NCBI GenBank assembly: GCA_963802275.1
Contig: CAWDIB010000003.1
Span: forward strand, 190,581-254,580
DNA from: CAZMZW01 sp963802275
GTDB lineage: Bacteria; Chloroflexota; Anaerolineae; Anaerolineales; Anaerolineaceae
Length of the DNA stretch: 64,000 nucleotides
Direction of reading: 5' to 3'
Shown: piece by piece, positions 43,033 through 51,824 of the stretch
Position numbering within the stretch: position 1 is the stretch's first letter
Layout: the number at the start of each line of letters is the position of its first letter
Program-made: the position numbers and the translations under genes
The notes under the pieces: model-generated
The model's database searches: none
Told to the model about the DNA's origin: nothing
Seen by the model: only the letters and a program-made list of their open reading frames with translations

Positions 43033-43060
43033 ATTATAGGGATAATTGCGGTGATTTCAA
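43033..43060 (-). promoter_or_regulatory. Promoter of NBR1-Ig-like copy 1
   Basis: On the minus strand, TTGAAA (43,060-43,055) and TATAAT (43,038-43,033) are 16 bases apart. The same arrangement stands before copy 2. Confidence 0.7.
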
Positions 43061-43417
43061 GCAATGAATCTATTTAAGTTTTCGTTATTACCCAGGGGGA
43101 TGAGAGATCGCATGCATACAATAAATAGTCATAACAGCGATGAGTATTACAGCACCTTTTCGCCGAATGGCAGGATTATTGCCCGTGCTATCTCGGACGA
43201 AATCATTGGTTAATGAAATGTAAAATGGCCAATGGGGGCTTATTGTCGCCTTCTTCAGCCATTGGGTATTTTTATAGTGTGGTTTTTAACCTGATGATTA
43301 AAATGATCTATATAATTTTTGCGCTGTACGATCATCTTCTGTTCATTGGTAGATTATATGAATTAAAAAGTCCCGGAAGAAAGGTTTCCCGGGACTATAG
43401 TTGGCTGAAAGGTAATT
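43061..43417 (-). terminator. Intergenic gap with terminator of copy 2
   Basis: AGTCCCGG (43,369-43,376) pairs with CCGGGACT (43,389-43,396), followed on the minus strand by a T-rich tract; this ends the gene at 43,418. The rest of the gap is AT-rich. An open frame at 43,213-43,440 runs antisense into copy 2 and has no support as a gene. Confidence 0.65.
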
Positions 43418-44329
43418 TTATGGAATGCAGTTTAGAGTGAAAACAGCCGTCCCAAATGTTTGGTGGTTGGGGTTGTCAATATAGATTTTTTGCCATCCGG
43501 AATAATCTGCCCCAATTTGCCAGCTGGTGGTGACATATTTGGTACCTGGGCCGGCGTATACGAGAGTCTGTGTAGGGCCATGCGCTCCATCGCTTCTCGC
43601 CCAGTAATAGGTCACTGTACCGGCGGCGGTTGCGGTGATGCCGGCAGTGAAATTAAATTTATGCGGGCAGGGACCTGCATAGACTGGTGTATCTACAGCA
43701 AATGACACGCCGCTGACCTTGAATACAGCTGCGGGATTGACCGCATTGATCAATGCCCAGATGCCGTTCTTGGTGAAGTCGATGTTATCGTCGCCATACA
43801 GATGCCAGGTGCCCTTGTAGCTGCCCGGTGTGGCGGGAGCTTTAAGTGTCATGACGATATCATAGGTTTCACCGGGATGGACGATCTGGGTGAAATTCAG
43901 GGTCCCAGGTCCGTTCATGCTCGTCCCGCTGTGGAAGATGGCCTTATAGTTGGTATTCCAGGTGCAGGTGCCGCCGTTGCGGATGCGCCAGGTTTTCACG
44001 AAATTGGTGTTGATGTTGATATTGGAACCGTCCACGTAGCTCTCGCTGACTGGCAGCGCCCAGTTGCAGGGCAGCGGGGTGGGGGTGGGGGGGGCGGTCG
44101 GGCCAGGCGGGGGCGCCTGGGTGGTGGCTACTACTGGTGGCTGCGCCGGCGGTTGTGCTGGTTGGTTGGCGGCAACCGTTTGCGCAACAGCGGTGTTGAC
44201 CAGGTCCTGCTGGCTAAGCGTTGGCACGACGGGAGCCTGCGGCTGCGGTGCCCCGATCGAGATGGTGCAGGCCAGTGTGACCAGCATGATCAGGCTGGTG
44301 CTGAGCAGAATGCGATGACGTTTATTCAT
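43418..44329 (-). CDS. NBR1-Ig-like domain lipoprotein (copy 2)
   Basis: A 303-residue lipoprotein with the same plan as copy 1: almost identical signal and lipobox (LVTLACTISIGAPQPQAP), Pro/Gln linker, NBR1-Ig-like domain (VKTWRIRNGGTCTWNTNYKAIFHSGTSMNGPG, YDIVMTLKAPATPGSYKGTWHLYGDD) and a C-terminal domain (VDTPVYAGPCPHKFNFTAGIT...WQKIYIDNPNHQTFGTAVFTLNC). Divergence is greatest at the end of the Ig domain and the linker between the two domains. Confidence 0.88.
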   Translation of the reverse strand: MNKRHRILLSTSLIMLVTLACTISIGAPQPQAPVVPTLSQQDLVNTAVAQTVAANQPAQPPAQPPVVATTQAPPPGPTAPPTPTPLPCNWALPVSESYVDGSNININTNFVKTWRIRNGGTCTWNTNYKAIFHSGTSMNGPGTLNFTQIVHPGETYDIVMTLKAPATPGSYKGTWHLYGDDNIDFTKNGIWALINAVNPAAVFKVSGVSFAVDTPVYAGPCPHKFNFTAGITATAAGTVTYYWARSDGAHGPTQTLVYAGPGTKYVTTSWQIGADYSGWQKIYIDNPNHQTFGTAVFTLNCIP

Positions 44330-44365
44330 GCTTCCTCCTTTAGGTTTGCATGGATTCTAAACATC

Positions 44366-44394
44366 ATTATAGTGGATTGGGGGGGTGATTTCAA
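44366..44394 (-). promoter_or_regulatory. Promoter of NBR1-Ig-like copy 2
   Basis: On the minus strand, TTGAAA (44,394-44,389) and TATAAT (44,371-44,366) are 17 bases apart, near the sigma-70-type consensus. An AAAGGAGGAAGC ribosome site follows before the ATG. Confidence 0.8.
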
Positions 44395-44430
44395 GCATTG
44401 GTTAAGAATATTTGGGAAAAGAAAAGGAAT

Positions 44431-44457
44431 AAAAAACGCTCGCGAGGAGCGTTTTTT
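44431..44457. terminator. Bidirectional terminator after trxA
   Basis: AAAAAACGCTC (44,431-44,441) pairs with GAGCGTTTTTT (44,447-44,457) around GCGAG. It ends the minus-strand thioredoxin operon. Confidence 0.9.
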
Positions 44458-44466
44458 AAGAACGAT

Positions 44467-44811
44467 TTATTTTTCAACTGCTGCCGGTACCAGGTACTGA
44501 CGCACCAGGTCCTGGATGGCCGCCTCCGGTACTGCTCCCACCTGGGTGTGCACCACTTTGCCGCCTTTGACGAACAGCATGGTCGGGATGCCGTGCACGT
44601 TAAATTTCATCGCCCATTCAGCGTTTTCATCCGTGTTGACCTTGGCCACCACCAGTTTGCCGTCCTGTTCACTGGCGATTTTGTCCAGGATGGGTGCCAC
44701 CATGCGGCAGGGCCCGCACCAGGTCGCCCAGAAATCAACGATCACTGGCAGTTCCGACTTCAATACCTTTTCTTCAAATTCTGCGTCTGTAATGTGGATG
44801 GGTGTATTCAT
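44467..44811 (-). CDS. trxA: Thioredoxin
   Basis: A 114-residue cytoplasmic thioredoxin with the redox site WATWCGPCRMVAP and the cis-Pro loop GIPTMLFVKGG. It reduces protein disulfides and is itself reduced by the flavoprotein encoded 41 bp upstream. It is the last gene of the fmdB-like, CsoR-family, trxB, trxA operon. Confidence 0.97.
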   Translation of the reverse strand: MNTPIHITDAEFEEKVLKSELPVIVDFWATWCGPCRMVAPILDKIASEQDGKLVVAKVNTDENAEWAMKFNVHGIPTMLFVKGGKVVHTQVGAVPEAAIQDLVRQYLVPAAVEK

Positions 44812-44852
44812 TTATTTTCTCCGTTTATTTTTAGAATTTTTGGACTGGAATT

Positions 44853-45818
44853 TTATTTAACCCAGTCAACCAAAATTTGTTTACGCCCTCGTAATACTTT
44901 TTCTACCGCCATGGCTGCCTGGGCGCCTTCTCCGGCCGCGATGACCACCTGCTTGATATGGTTGCACAGCACGTCCCCGGCGGCGAAAATGCCGTGCAGG
45001 GTCGTCTGCAATTCGTTGTTCACCAGGATGCAGCCGTTCGGGCTTAGCTCCAGCTGGCCTTGCAGGAAATCGGTGATGGGTTTGCCGCCCTGCAGGTAAA
45101 GGAAAACTGCGCTGATGATGAGCTCCTCTTCCCCGCTTTCCTTACGGGTGAAGCGCGCCGCTCTGACGCTTTCTTCACCGACGATTTCTATCAGCGATGC
45201 CTCCGCATAAAAAGTGACCTTGGGGTGTTGCAGCAGCTCCTGTCCCAATTCGGCAGGCGCTTTCAGCTCGCTGTGCGGGCAGAGGAAGTGCACCCGCCGC
45301 ACCAATCGGGTCAGGTACAGCGCTTCCTCGATGGCTTCATCGCTGCTGCCCGCCACCAGCACCTCCTGGTCTTTGAAAAAAGCCCCATCGCAGGTGGCAC
45401 AATAGGAAACGCCCCGTCCGAGCAGCTCGCTTTCACCTTTGACCAGCCGGCTTCGCCCCATCGAACCGCTGGCGATGACGACCGATCTGCCCATGTAGGT
45501 ACCGGCATTTCCAAATATGGTTTTCACCTCGGCATGCAACTCTGATCCGATTACCTTGTCGCTGATGAATTGCGCCCCGAATGCCCTGGCCTGTCCTCGC
45601 ATGGTTTCCAGTAGTTCAGCCCCGCTCACCTTGCCGTTCACCCCCGGGTAGTTGGCGATGTGTCCGGCCAAGCCCAGCGCTCCGGCGGTGAGCCCCTTGT
45701 CCACTACCAGGGTTTTCAAGCCGGCTCGCGACGTATACAGCGCTGCGGTTGCCCCGGCCGGTCCGCCGCCGATGATGACCACATCCTGTACTTCGGTAGT
45801 ATTTTCCTGTTGATTCAT
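44853..45818 (-). CDS. trxB: Thioredoxin reductase-like flavoprotein
   Basis: A 321-residue FAD/NAD(P)-dependent disulfide reductase. FAD loop VIIGGGPAGATAALYTSRAG, redox pair in CATCDGAFF, and the C-terminal FAD block GIFAAGDVLCNHIKQVVIAAGEGAQAA are intact. The nucleotide-binding loop reads VLVAGSSDEAIEEALYL rather than the usual GGGxxAxEEA, so cofactor preference (NADPH, NADH or ferredoxin-type) is uncertain. It pairs with trxA. Confidence 0.93.
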   Translation of the reverse strand: MNQQENTTEVQDVVIIGGGPAGATAALYTSRAGLKTLVVDKGLTAGALGLAGHIANYPGVNGKVSGAELLETMRGQARAFGAQFISDKVIGSELHAEVKTIFGNAGTYMGRSVVIASGSMGRSRLVKGESELLGRGVSYCATCDGAFFKDQEVLVAGSSDEAIEEALYLTRLVRRVHFLCPHSELKAPAELGQELLQHPKVTFYAEASLIEIVGEESVRAARFTRKESGEEELIISAVFLYLQGGKPITDFLQGQLELSPNGCILVNNELQTTLHGIFAAGDVLCNHIKQVVIAAGEGAQAAMAVEKVLRGRKQILVDWVK

Positions 45819-45839
45819 GATGATACGCGCTTCCTTTTT

Positions 45840-46133
45840 TCAGGGAGTCTTGTCCAATAAAGCCAGCATATCCTCGATTATTTTCACCCGCCCGCTCTCG
45901 CTGCCTGCCCCCCGGGCGTTTTTTTCCATATCGGTCATGCAGGCGGTGGCATAATCCCGGAAAAAGAGACGGCTGGTGGCTTGCAGTGCGGAATGGGCGG
46001 CTGCCAGTTGTTGCATGATCTCGCGACAGTCGCGTTCGTCCTGCAGCATTTCCGCCACCCCGTGCACCTGTCCTTCCACCCGTCTAAGGCGTTTGATCAG
46101 GTTTTCCTTTATTTCACTGTTAATCAGTTTCAT
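45840..46133 (-). CDS. CsoR/CstR-family transcriptional repressor
   Basis: A 97-residue DUF156/CsoR-family all-helical DNA-binding protein (IKRLRRVEGQVHGVAEMLQDERDC). In CsoR, copper is held by Cys36, His61 and Cys65. Here Cys36 and Cys65 are kept but position 61 is Tyr (FFRDYATAC). Two Cys without the His is the arrangement of CstR-type persulfide sensors. The gene precedes trxB/trxA and lies behind a 22-bp palindrome, which suggests an autoregulated sulfur- or redox-stress operon. The start is ATG 46,133. Confidence 0.85.
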   Translation of the reverse strand: MKLINSEIKENLIKRLRRVEGQVHGVAEMLQDERDCREIMQQLAAAHSALQATSRLFFRDYATACMTDMEKNARGAGSESGRVKIIEDMLALLDKTP

Positions 46134-46187
46134 TCTATATATCTCCAGTTTCAAAGATCAACGCACGGTTGATCGCAATTATTTAGC

Positions 46188-46394
46188 TCAGGTGAATCCA
46201 CCGCCTGAACGGCAGCTGCTGCCGGTTGAGCTACTGTCGCTGCCTCCGCCAAGAATGGCAGGCCTGGATATCTTTTTATATGTTTGGCTGCTTCCACAGC
46301 CAGGGCAGGGCTGCGGGTTGTCTGCCTGGGTAAAGCTGGTCAGTTGCTCAAAATCCTTTCCGCATTCGTCACAATGGTATTCGTAGAGAGGCAT
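46188..46394 (-). CDS. FmdB-type zinc ribbon protein
   Basis: A 68-residue FmdB/CxxC_CxxC_SSSS family protein: YEYHCDECGKDFEQL, PCPGCGSS (two CxxC pairs for zinc) and a Ser/Gly-rich tail ending CRSGGGFT. Function is unsettled; FmdB was linked to regulation of formamidase. It is the first gene after the palindrome and is likely co-transcribed with the CsoR-family gene. Confidence 0.92.
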   Translation of the reverse strand: MPLYEYHCDECGKDFEQLTSFTQADNPQPCPGCGSSQTYKKISRPAILGGGSDSSSTGSSCRSGGGFT

Positions 46395-46418
46395 GTCAGT
46401 AGATAACCTTTCTTATAT

Positions 46419-46440
46419 ATACTATACTATAGTATAGTAT
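46419..46440. promoter_or_regulatory. 22-bp perfect palindrome, likely operator
   Basis: The half-site ATACTATACTA is followed directly by its reverse complement TAGTATAGTAT, with no spacer. It lies 25 bases upstream of the minus-strand fmdB-like/CsoR-family/trx operon and about 208 bases upstream of the divergent ABC gene. The AT-rich repeats could also supply a -10 element. Confidence 0.7.
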
Positions 46441-46647
46441 TATAATAGGAATATCGAAAATGTCAAGATAATAGGAGATTATCAGGATTAAGCGAAGTGA
46501 ATTTTATATAAAGCAAGAGCAAGGTCGTGTATTTGCTTTTCACCTCGCAGTTGCAGTGCTGCTAAAAAATCAATGCATTTGTTTTATATAGGGGTATACT
46601 ATTGACGGCGGGGCAGTACCGCTTTTTTAATTGCAAAGGAGTGAACC

Positions 46648-47520
46648 ATGAGCATTATTGATGTTTCCAAACTGACCAAGTATTATGGCAAGTCACGTGG
46701 CATTATCGATGTGTCTTTTAAAGTAGAAGAAGGGGAGATTTTCGGTTTCATCGGGCCAAACGGGGCGGGCAAATCCACCACCATCCGCCTGTTGCTCTCT
46801 CTCATTCATCCCACCAGCGGCAGCGCCAAGGTGTTCGGTAAGGATGTGACTGTTCATGGTCCAGAGATACGCCGCGAGATCGGCTACCTGCCTTCCGAGG
46901 TCTTTTACTATGAAGGCATGAAGGTCATTGACCTGCTCAAGTACTCCGCCAGCTTTTTCGGCAAGGATTGCACCAAGCGCATGAAGGAGCTTTCAGATCT
47001 GATGGAACTGGAACTCAACCGCCGCATAAGCGACCTCTCGCTCGGCAACAAGAAAAAGGTCGGCATCGTCCAGGGTCTGCTGCACAGCCCGAAATTGCTC
47101 TTCCTGGATGAGCCCACTGCCGGACTGGATCCGCTCATGCAGCGCAAATTCTTTGAGTTGATCCGTAAGGAAAATGCGCGCGGCGTTACCGTCTTCTTCT
47201 CTTCCCATATCCTCGGTGAGGTGCAGCGTCTGTGCAACCGCGTTGGCATCATTCGTGAGGGTAGGATAGTGGAGATTTCAGATATCCACACCCTGCAGAA
47301 GAACAATTACAAGAAGGTGCATGTCACTGCCGCGGGCTTGAAGTCCTCCGATTTCAAGATGGCCGGTGTCACCAACCTCCAGGCAGATAACGGCAGCCTG
47401 CACTTCTTCTTCAAGGGCGATATCAACACTGTGCTGAAGAAACTCGGCGGCATGCAACTGGTGGACGTCAGCATCGAAGAGCCCACCCTGGAAGAGATCT
47501 TCATGCAGTATTACGAATAG
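46648..47520 (+). CDS. ABC transporter ATP-binding protein
   Basis: A 290-residue ABC-2 type ATPase: Walker A GPNGAGKST, signature LSLGNKKKVGIVQG, Walker B LLFLDEPTAGLDP, and a switch His in FFSSHILGEV. The C-terminal 70 residues form the accessory domain found in drug or lipid exporters. With the two downstream permeases it forms a full exporter; the substrate is unknown. CAAAGGAGTGAACC precedes the ATG. Confidence 0.95.
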   Translation: MSIIDVSKLTKYYGKSRGIIDVSFKVEEGEIFGFIGPNGAGKSTTIRLLLSLIHPTSGSAKVFGKDVTVHGPEIRREIGYLPSEVFYYEGMKVIDLLKYSASFFGKDCTKRMKELSDLMELELNRRISDLSLGNKKKVGIVQGLLHSPKLLFLDEPTAGLDPLMQRKFFELIRKENARGVTVFFSSHILGEVQRLCNRVGIIREGRIVEISDIHTLQKNNYKKVHVTAAGLKSSDFKMAGVTNLQADNGSLHFFFKGDINTVLKKLGGMQLVDVSIEEPTLEEIFMQYYE

Positions 47521-47529
47521 GCGGATGTC

Positions 47530-48339
47530 ATGAGCGCAAATATTTTTCGCTTTGAATTTCAATCGCGTCTGCGCACAGTGCTCACCTGGTCGTTGGCCAT
47601 AGCGGGTATTCTGCTCTTCTTCTATTCCGTCTATACCGGTTTTGCCGACCAGGCGGCACTGATGAACCAGATGCTGCAGCGGTTCCCGCCTGCCATGCTG
47701 CAAGCCTTCGGCCTGACCGATGTGGACCTCTCTTCCGTGCTTGGTTTTTACAGTCTCGCTTCGCTGTTTGTCATGCTCTGCCTTGCCATCCAGGCCGGCA
47801 ATTATGGATTTGGATTGGTCTCCATTGAGGAAAATGAGCTCACCGCGGATTTCCTGCTTACCAAACCGGTCAGCCGGGTGCAGGTGCTCACCAGCAAACT
47901 GTTGGCGGCCATAGCCAGCCTGGTTCTTACCAACCTGGTGGTATGGGCGGCCAGCTTTCTCGCCATCACCCTCTTCAAAGGCAGCCATACTTACGATGCT
48001 TTCACGCTCATCCTTCTCTTAAAAGGATTTTTTATCTTTCAATTGTTTTTCCTGTGCGTGGGACTTTTCATTTCCCTGCTGGTCAAGCGTGTGCGCAGTG
48101 TGACGCCATATTCGCTTGGTCTGGCGTTTGGTACATATGTCCTCGCCGCGCTGGGCGATGTTGCCGGGGATGTCAAGCTGGAGTGGATTACCCCTTTCAA
48201 GCATTTCGATCCCTCCTACATCATTCAGCACAATAACTATCAATGGCCGATGGTGGCTTTAAACATTGCCATCAGTATTGTCGCCGTGGCGGTCAGTTAC
48301 TGGCTCTACCTGCGCCGCGACATCCATGCCGTTTCCTGA
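47530..48339 (+). CDS. ABC-2 type permease subunit
   Basis: A 269-residue membrane protein with six helices in the ABC-2/DUF3526-like pattern (FRFEFQSRLRTVLTWSLAIAGILLFF; ENELTADFLLTKPVSRVQVLTSKLLAA; ITPFKHFDPSYII). The segment LLTKPVSR followed by a helix is the hallmark of these exporters' coupling region. It begins 10 bp after the ATPase gene. Confidence 0.9.
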   Translation: MSANIFRFEFQSRLRTVLTWSLAIAGILLFFYSVYTGFADQAALMNQMLQRFPPAMLQAFGLTDVDLSSVLGFYSLASLFVMLCLAIQAGNYGFGLVSIEENELTADFLLTKPVSRVQVLTSKLLAAIASLVLTNLVVWAASFLAITLFKGSHTYDAFTLILLLKGFFIFQLFFLCVGLFISLLVKRVRSVTPYSLGLAFGTYVLAALGDVAGDVKLEWITPFKHFDPSYIIQHNNYQWPMVALNIAISIVAVAVSYWLYLRRDIHAVS

Positions 48340-48350
48340 GGAGGATGACC

Positions 48351-49145
48351 ATGAATATATTCCTGCGTGAACTGAAAGCAAACTTCAAATCCCTGCTGAT
48401 CTGGACGGTGATCAACTTCCTGTTCATCATCATTGCCGCCGCAAAATTTTCCGGTTTTGCCAATGACCCGGCCATGCTCGCCATCCTTGAACAACTGCCT
48501 GAACCGCTGCTGGTTTTGTTCAACATCCGCATTTTCAACCTCACCACTCTGAGCGGTTTTTATGGGCTCATGTTCGTCTATTTTGCCCTGATGGGCGCCA
48601 TCGCGGCTGCCATGTGGGGTAGTGACATCATTTCAAAGGAAGAACGCGATAAAACGGTTGAATTTTCCCTCGTATTGCCGGTCACCCGCAGCCTGGTCAT
48701 TACCGCCAAAGCCCTGGCCGCCTTGCTGTTATGCATTGCCTTCATGTTCATTATCTGGGGTATTTCGCTGGTGGCGGTGCAGCCCTATAATCCGGATCCC
48801 GCCTTTCATTCATTTCTCGCCCTGGAGATGCAGGCCTTGCTGGTGATCGAGTTCATCTTCCTGGCTGTTGGATTGCTTCTCGGCTGCGCCATGCAGCACT
48901 ATAAACGCACCGGTTCTACCGCCGTGGCGATCATTCTTACCACCTATGTTCTGTATGTACTTTCCAGCATTGTGGATAAACTGGATAATCTGAAATATCT
49001 CACCCCCTTCCGATATTTTGATGGTGCGGACCTGCTTCAGACGGGTCATTTGGATGCCAGCTATCTGGCTTTGTCGGCTGTCATCATCATCGTCTGCCTG
49101 GTTGCGGGATATTGGAGTTACAACCGGCGGGATCTTTATATTTAG
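48351..49145 (+). CDS. ABC-2 type permease subunit (second)
   Basis: A 264-residue six-helix permease related to the preceding one (FLRELKANFKSLLIWTVINFLFII; SKEERDKTVEFSLVLPVTRSLVITAKALAA; LTPFRYFDGADLL). Paired, non-identical permeases suggest a heterodimeric membrane channel. An in-frame extension to 48,243 overlaps the previous gene; TGAGGAGGATGACC before ATG 48,351 decides the start. Confidence 0.9.
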   Translation: MNIFLRELKANFKSLLIWTVINFLFIIIAAAKFSGFANDPAMLAILEQLPEPLLVLFNIRIFNLTTLSGFYGLMFVYFALMGAIAAAMWGSDIISKEERDKTVEFSLVLPVTRSLVITAKALAALLLCIAFMFIIWGISLVAVQPYNPDPAFHSFLALEMQALLVIEFIFLAVGLLLGCAMQHYKRTGSTAVAIILTTYVLYVLSSIVDKLDNLKYLTPFRYFDGADLLQTGHLDASYLALSAVIIIVCLVAGYWSYNRRDLYI

Positions 49146-49390
49146 AATCCCACCAATGTTTTATAGAAAGCCTCGAATAAATTGGTGACTTTGGTTCAGA
49201 TTGAATAAAGACGACCTGCTAGGTGATACTTGATATTTCTATATTAATAGCTGGTGCCTTTCTGCGTGATGAGACTTTAATTTTTCAGAAAAGAGTAAAC
49301 ACAGAGAATATTCCAACTCTTCTCTATTGTTGAGAGGGATGGCTTGGTATGAGGATGTCAGTCCTCTGGTTGATAATATATTTAAGCCCT

Positions 49391-49900
49391 CTAAATTGCC
49401 AATCCCTTCACACCCTGTATTCCCTTTAGCGCTGCGATTTCTCCCATATGACCATGCGCCTGTGATACACACAGGATCAGCATCTCCGCTACCGTGCGCT
49501 CCCCGCCCGCAAATTTCACCATGCGCGCCAATTCCTCTTCGGTTAGGTTGGCCAGGAAGGAATCCGTGGCTGCCCATACCTCCGTTTTGTAATCCAGCAG
49601 CGGCTGCAGGGTTGTCTGCCGCCGTTTGTACCCGCTCCAGTCCTCACCAATGCCGGGCGGTTTGGGGATGTCTGTCTTGGCGCACCACCCGCCGTTTTCC
49701 CATACGGTTGGGATTCCCTGGATGATGCCCTGGATGAAGTGATCTTCCGTGTGAATAAAATGCACGAAGGTGGCGCTGATGGTATTGGCTGTCCCGGGCG
49801 GCGCCCAGTTGAACAATTCCGGCGTCATGTTCTTCATCGTGCCGTCAATCGTCCGCCGCAAGCCAGTGAAAGATCGCTGAATATATTCAAAGAAATTCAT
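49391..49900 (-). CDS. DinB superfamily protein
   Basis: A 169-residue four-helix-bundle DinB/YfiT-like protein. The three metal-binding histidines can be placed: one in SATFVHFIHTEDHF (about 47-54) and others in QAHGHMGEI near the C-terminus. Members are metal-dependent enzymes such as thiol S-transferases; the specific role is unknown. A 245-bp AT-rich gap without features separates it from the ABC exporter. Confidence 0.85.
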   Translation of the reverse strand: MNFFEYIQRSFTGLRRTIDGTMKNMTPELFNWAPPGTANTISATFVHFIHTEDHFIQGIIQGIPTVWENGGWCAKTDIPKPPGIGEDWSGYKRRQTTLQPLLDYKTEVWAATDSFLANLTEEELARMVKFAGGERTVAEMLILCVSQAHGHMGEIAALKGIQGVKGLAI

Positions 49901-50057
49901 GGATTGCTCCTCTTGATCACAATTTCAATAAAAAGTCTACTACAAAGATCTTTTATTTTCTCCCTATTCTCATGAGCTCATGATCATTGTAAGAAAAAGG
50001 TTGGCTATTGATATACTTCTACTATAAATGTTTTATTCATCAGCAGGATGATTAATT

Positions 50058-50795
50058 ATGTATAACATCCCCACCCCTCATATTGGTGCATCTTCAAAGG
50101 ATGAAATCGCCAAAGTAGTGCTTATGCCCGGTGACCCGCTACGCGCCAAAATGATCGCTGAAACCTACCTGCAGGATGTCAAATTGTTTAACCAGGTGCG
50201 CGGTATGCTCGGTTTCACCGGCCTCTACAAGGGCAAACAGGTCAGTGTGATGGGCTCCGGGATGGGTTTGGGAAGTATAGGCATTTATTCCTATGAACTG
50301 TACAAGTTCTATGAGGTGAATACTATCATCCGCGTCGGCTCCTGCGGAGCCATCAGTCCGGGGTTGAACTTGATGGACATTCTATTGGTGGATTACGCCT
50401 TTTCAACTGAAACCTTTGCCAGCGAAGCGCATGGCATCCCCGATCAGCTCATGCAGGGCAGCCAGCGCATTGCCCGGATCGTCCATGGGCAGGCGGAAAA
50501 ACACAACACCAAAATCCTTGAAGGAAATATCGCTTCAGGCAATGTTTTTTACTCAACTGTAGAAAATGATACTTGGGCGGAAACAGTTACGAAAAATCAT
50601 TTGCTTGCTGTCGAAATGGAGTCATTTGCCTTGTTCGCCAATGCCAGGGCTTTGGGGCGGGAAGGCGCCTGCCTGCTGACCGTTTCCGATTTTATTTATG
50701 ACCGTGAACAACATCTCACCGCCGAAGCGCGCCAGAATGCGTTTAATGACATGATCCTGCTTGCCTTGGAAACAGCCATCGCAAGTTTTGCCTGA
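50058..50795 (+). CDS. deoD: Purine nucleoside phosphorylase DeoD-type
   Basis: A 245-residue NP-I phosphorylase of the hexameric DeoD type: TPHIGASSKDEIAKVVLMPGDPLRAKMIAETYL, IRVGSCGAI, and LLAVEMESFALFANARALG, followed by DFIYDREQHLTAEAR. It releases purine bases from (deoxy)nucleosides with phosphate. It complements the uridine phosphorylase and DeoC in this window. Confidence 0.96.
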   Translation: MYNIPTPHIGASSKDEIAKVVLMPGDPLRAKMIAETYLQDVKLFNQVRGMLGFTGLYKGKQVSVMGSGMGLGSIGIYSYELYKFYEVNTIIRVGSCGAISPGLNLMDILLVDYAFSTETFASEAHGIPDQLMQGSQRIARIVHGQAEKHNTKILEGNIASGNVFYSTVENDTWAETVTKNHLLAVEMESFALFANARALGREGACLLTVSDFIYDREQHLTAEARQNAFNDMILLALETAIASFA

Positions 50796-50843
50796 CAACC
50801 CTGATTGAATAGTTTTGAAAAATGACATTTTTCTAAACGTAAA

Positions 50844-51725
50844 ATGAAGAAAATCCCTTGGCTTGTCTTGCTTCTCTTTTTCATTTCTGCTTGCATGGGT
50901 GATCTGGACAAGCAGGGAGAGGCGGCAATTTCAGTAGCCCCTGTTGACATGCAACCTTCGGAGCCAGGATTATCACCAACACAACTAATGGACACAATCG
51001 TAACTCCTGCCATCTGGCGTCCATCCATTGGCAGCACCTGGCAGTGGCAGCTGACCGCGTTGCCGGTGAACCTCTCCGTTGATGCCCAGGTGTTCGACAT
51101 TGACTTGTTTGACAACGATGCCAGCGTGGTGGCGTCTTTGCACGCCCGTGGGCGCAAGGTGATTTGCTACCTGAGCGCCGGCACCTGGGAGGATTGGCGG
51201 CCGGATAAGGACCAGTTCCCGCGCGGCGTCATTGGCCGTGAATACGAAGGCTGGGAGGGTGAACGCTGGCTGGATATCCGCCAGATTGAGCTGCTTGCGC
51301 CCGTCATGCGCACCCGGCTGGATCTTTGCAAACAAAAGGGCTTTGACGCGGTGGAACCGGATAATCTGGATGGCTATGACAACGAAACCGGTTTTCCCCT
51401 CACCGCAGCTGACCAGCTGCGCTACAACCAGTGGCTGGCATCAGAGGCACATCAGCGCGGTTTATCCATTGCCTTGAAAAATGACCCTGACCAGGCATCC
51501 GAATTGGAGCCTTATTTCGATTGGGCGTTGACCGAGGACTGTTTTGCCGAGGACTGGTGCGGGCAGATGCTTCCCTTCATCAAAGCTGGCAAGGCGGTCT
51601 TCGCGGCTGAGTATTCGGATAGCGGGGTATCACTTAATGAGGTTTGCCGACAGGCTCGGGAAATACGCTTCAGCGTGATCCTCAAGAACCGCGATCTGGA
51701 TGTCTATCGGGGAACTTGCCCTTGA
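50844..51725 (+). CDS. GH114-like endo-alpha-1,4-polygalactosaminidase lipoprotein
   Basis: A 293-residue lipoprotein (lipobox ISAC, Cys17) with a TIM-barrel GH114 domain: WQWQLTALPVN, YLSAGTWEDWRPDKDQFP, ERWLDIRQ and the catalytic-region KGFDAVEPDNLDGY, then GLSIALKND and ALTEDCFAEDWC. GH114 enzymes cut galactosaminogalactan-type polymers, so it may remodel an exopolysaccharide. Although 49 bp after deoD on the same strand, it has no functional link to it. Confidence 0.9.
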   Translation: MKKIPWLVLLLFFISACMGDLDKQGEAAISVAPVDMQPSEPGLSPTQLMDTIVTPAIWRPSIGSTWQWQLTALPVNLSVDAQVFDIDLFDNDASVVASLHARGRKVICYLSAGTWEDWRPDKDQFPRGVIGREYEGWEGERWLDIRQIELLAPVMRTRLDLCKQKGFDAVEPDNLDGYDNETGFPLTAADQLRYNQWLASEAHQRGLSIALKNDPDQASELEPYFDWALTEDCFAEDWCGQMLPFIKAGKAVFAAEYSDSGVSLNEVCRQAREIRFSVILKNRDLDVYRGTCP

Positions 51726-51824
51726 TTGGTTTAAAAGACCTTAAGGTAAGCCAACTCAGGTCAAATATTTTCTGGCTTTAATCGCAACACTCAAAGATGG
51801 TGTTTCCCAAGCACTGATCGATGA

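Noticed and set aside
42214..44500. Plus-strand frames of 230-245 codons opposite the NBR1-Ig-like genes
   Set aside because: They mirror the two lipoproteins, lack ribosome sites and show no motif.
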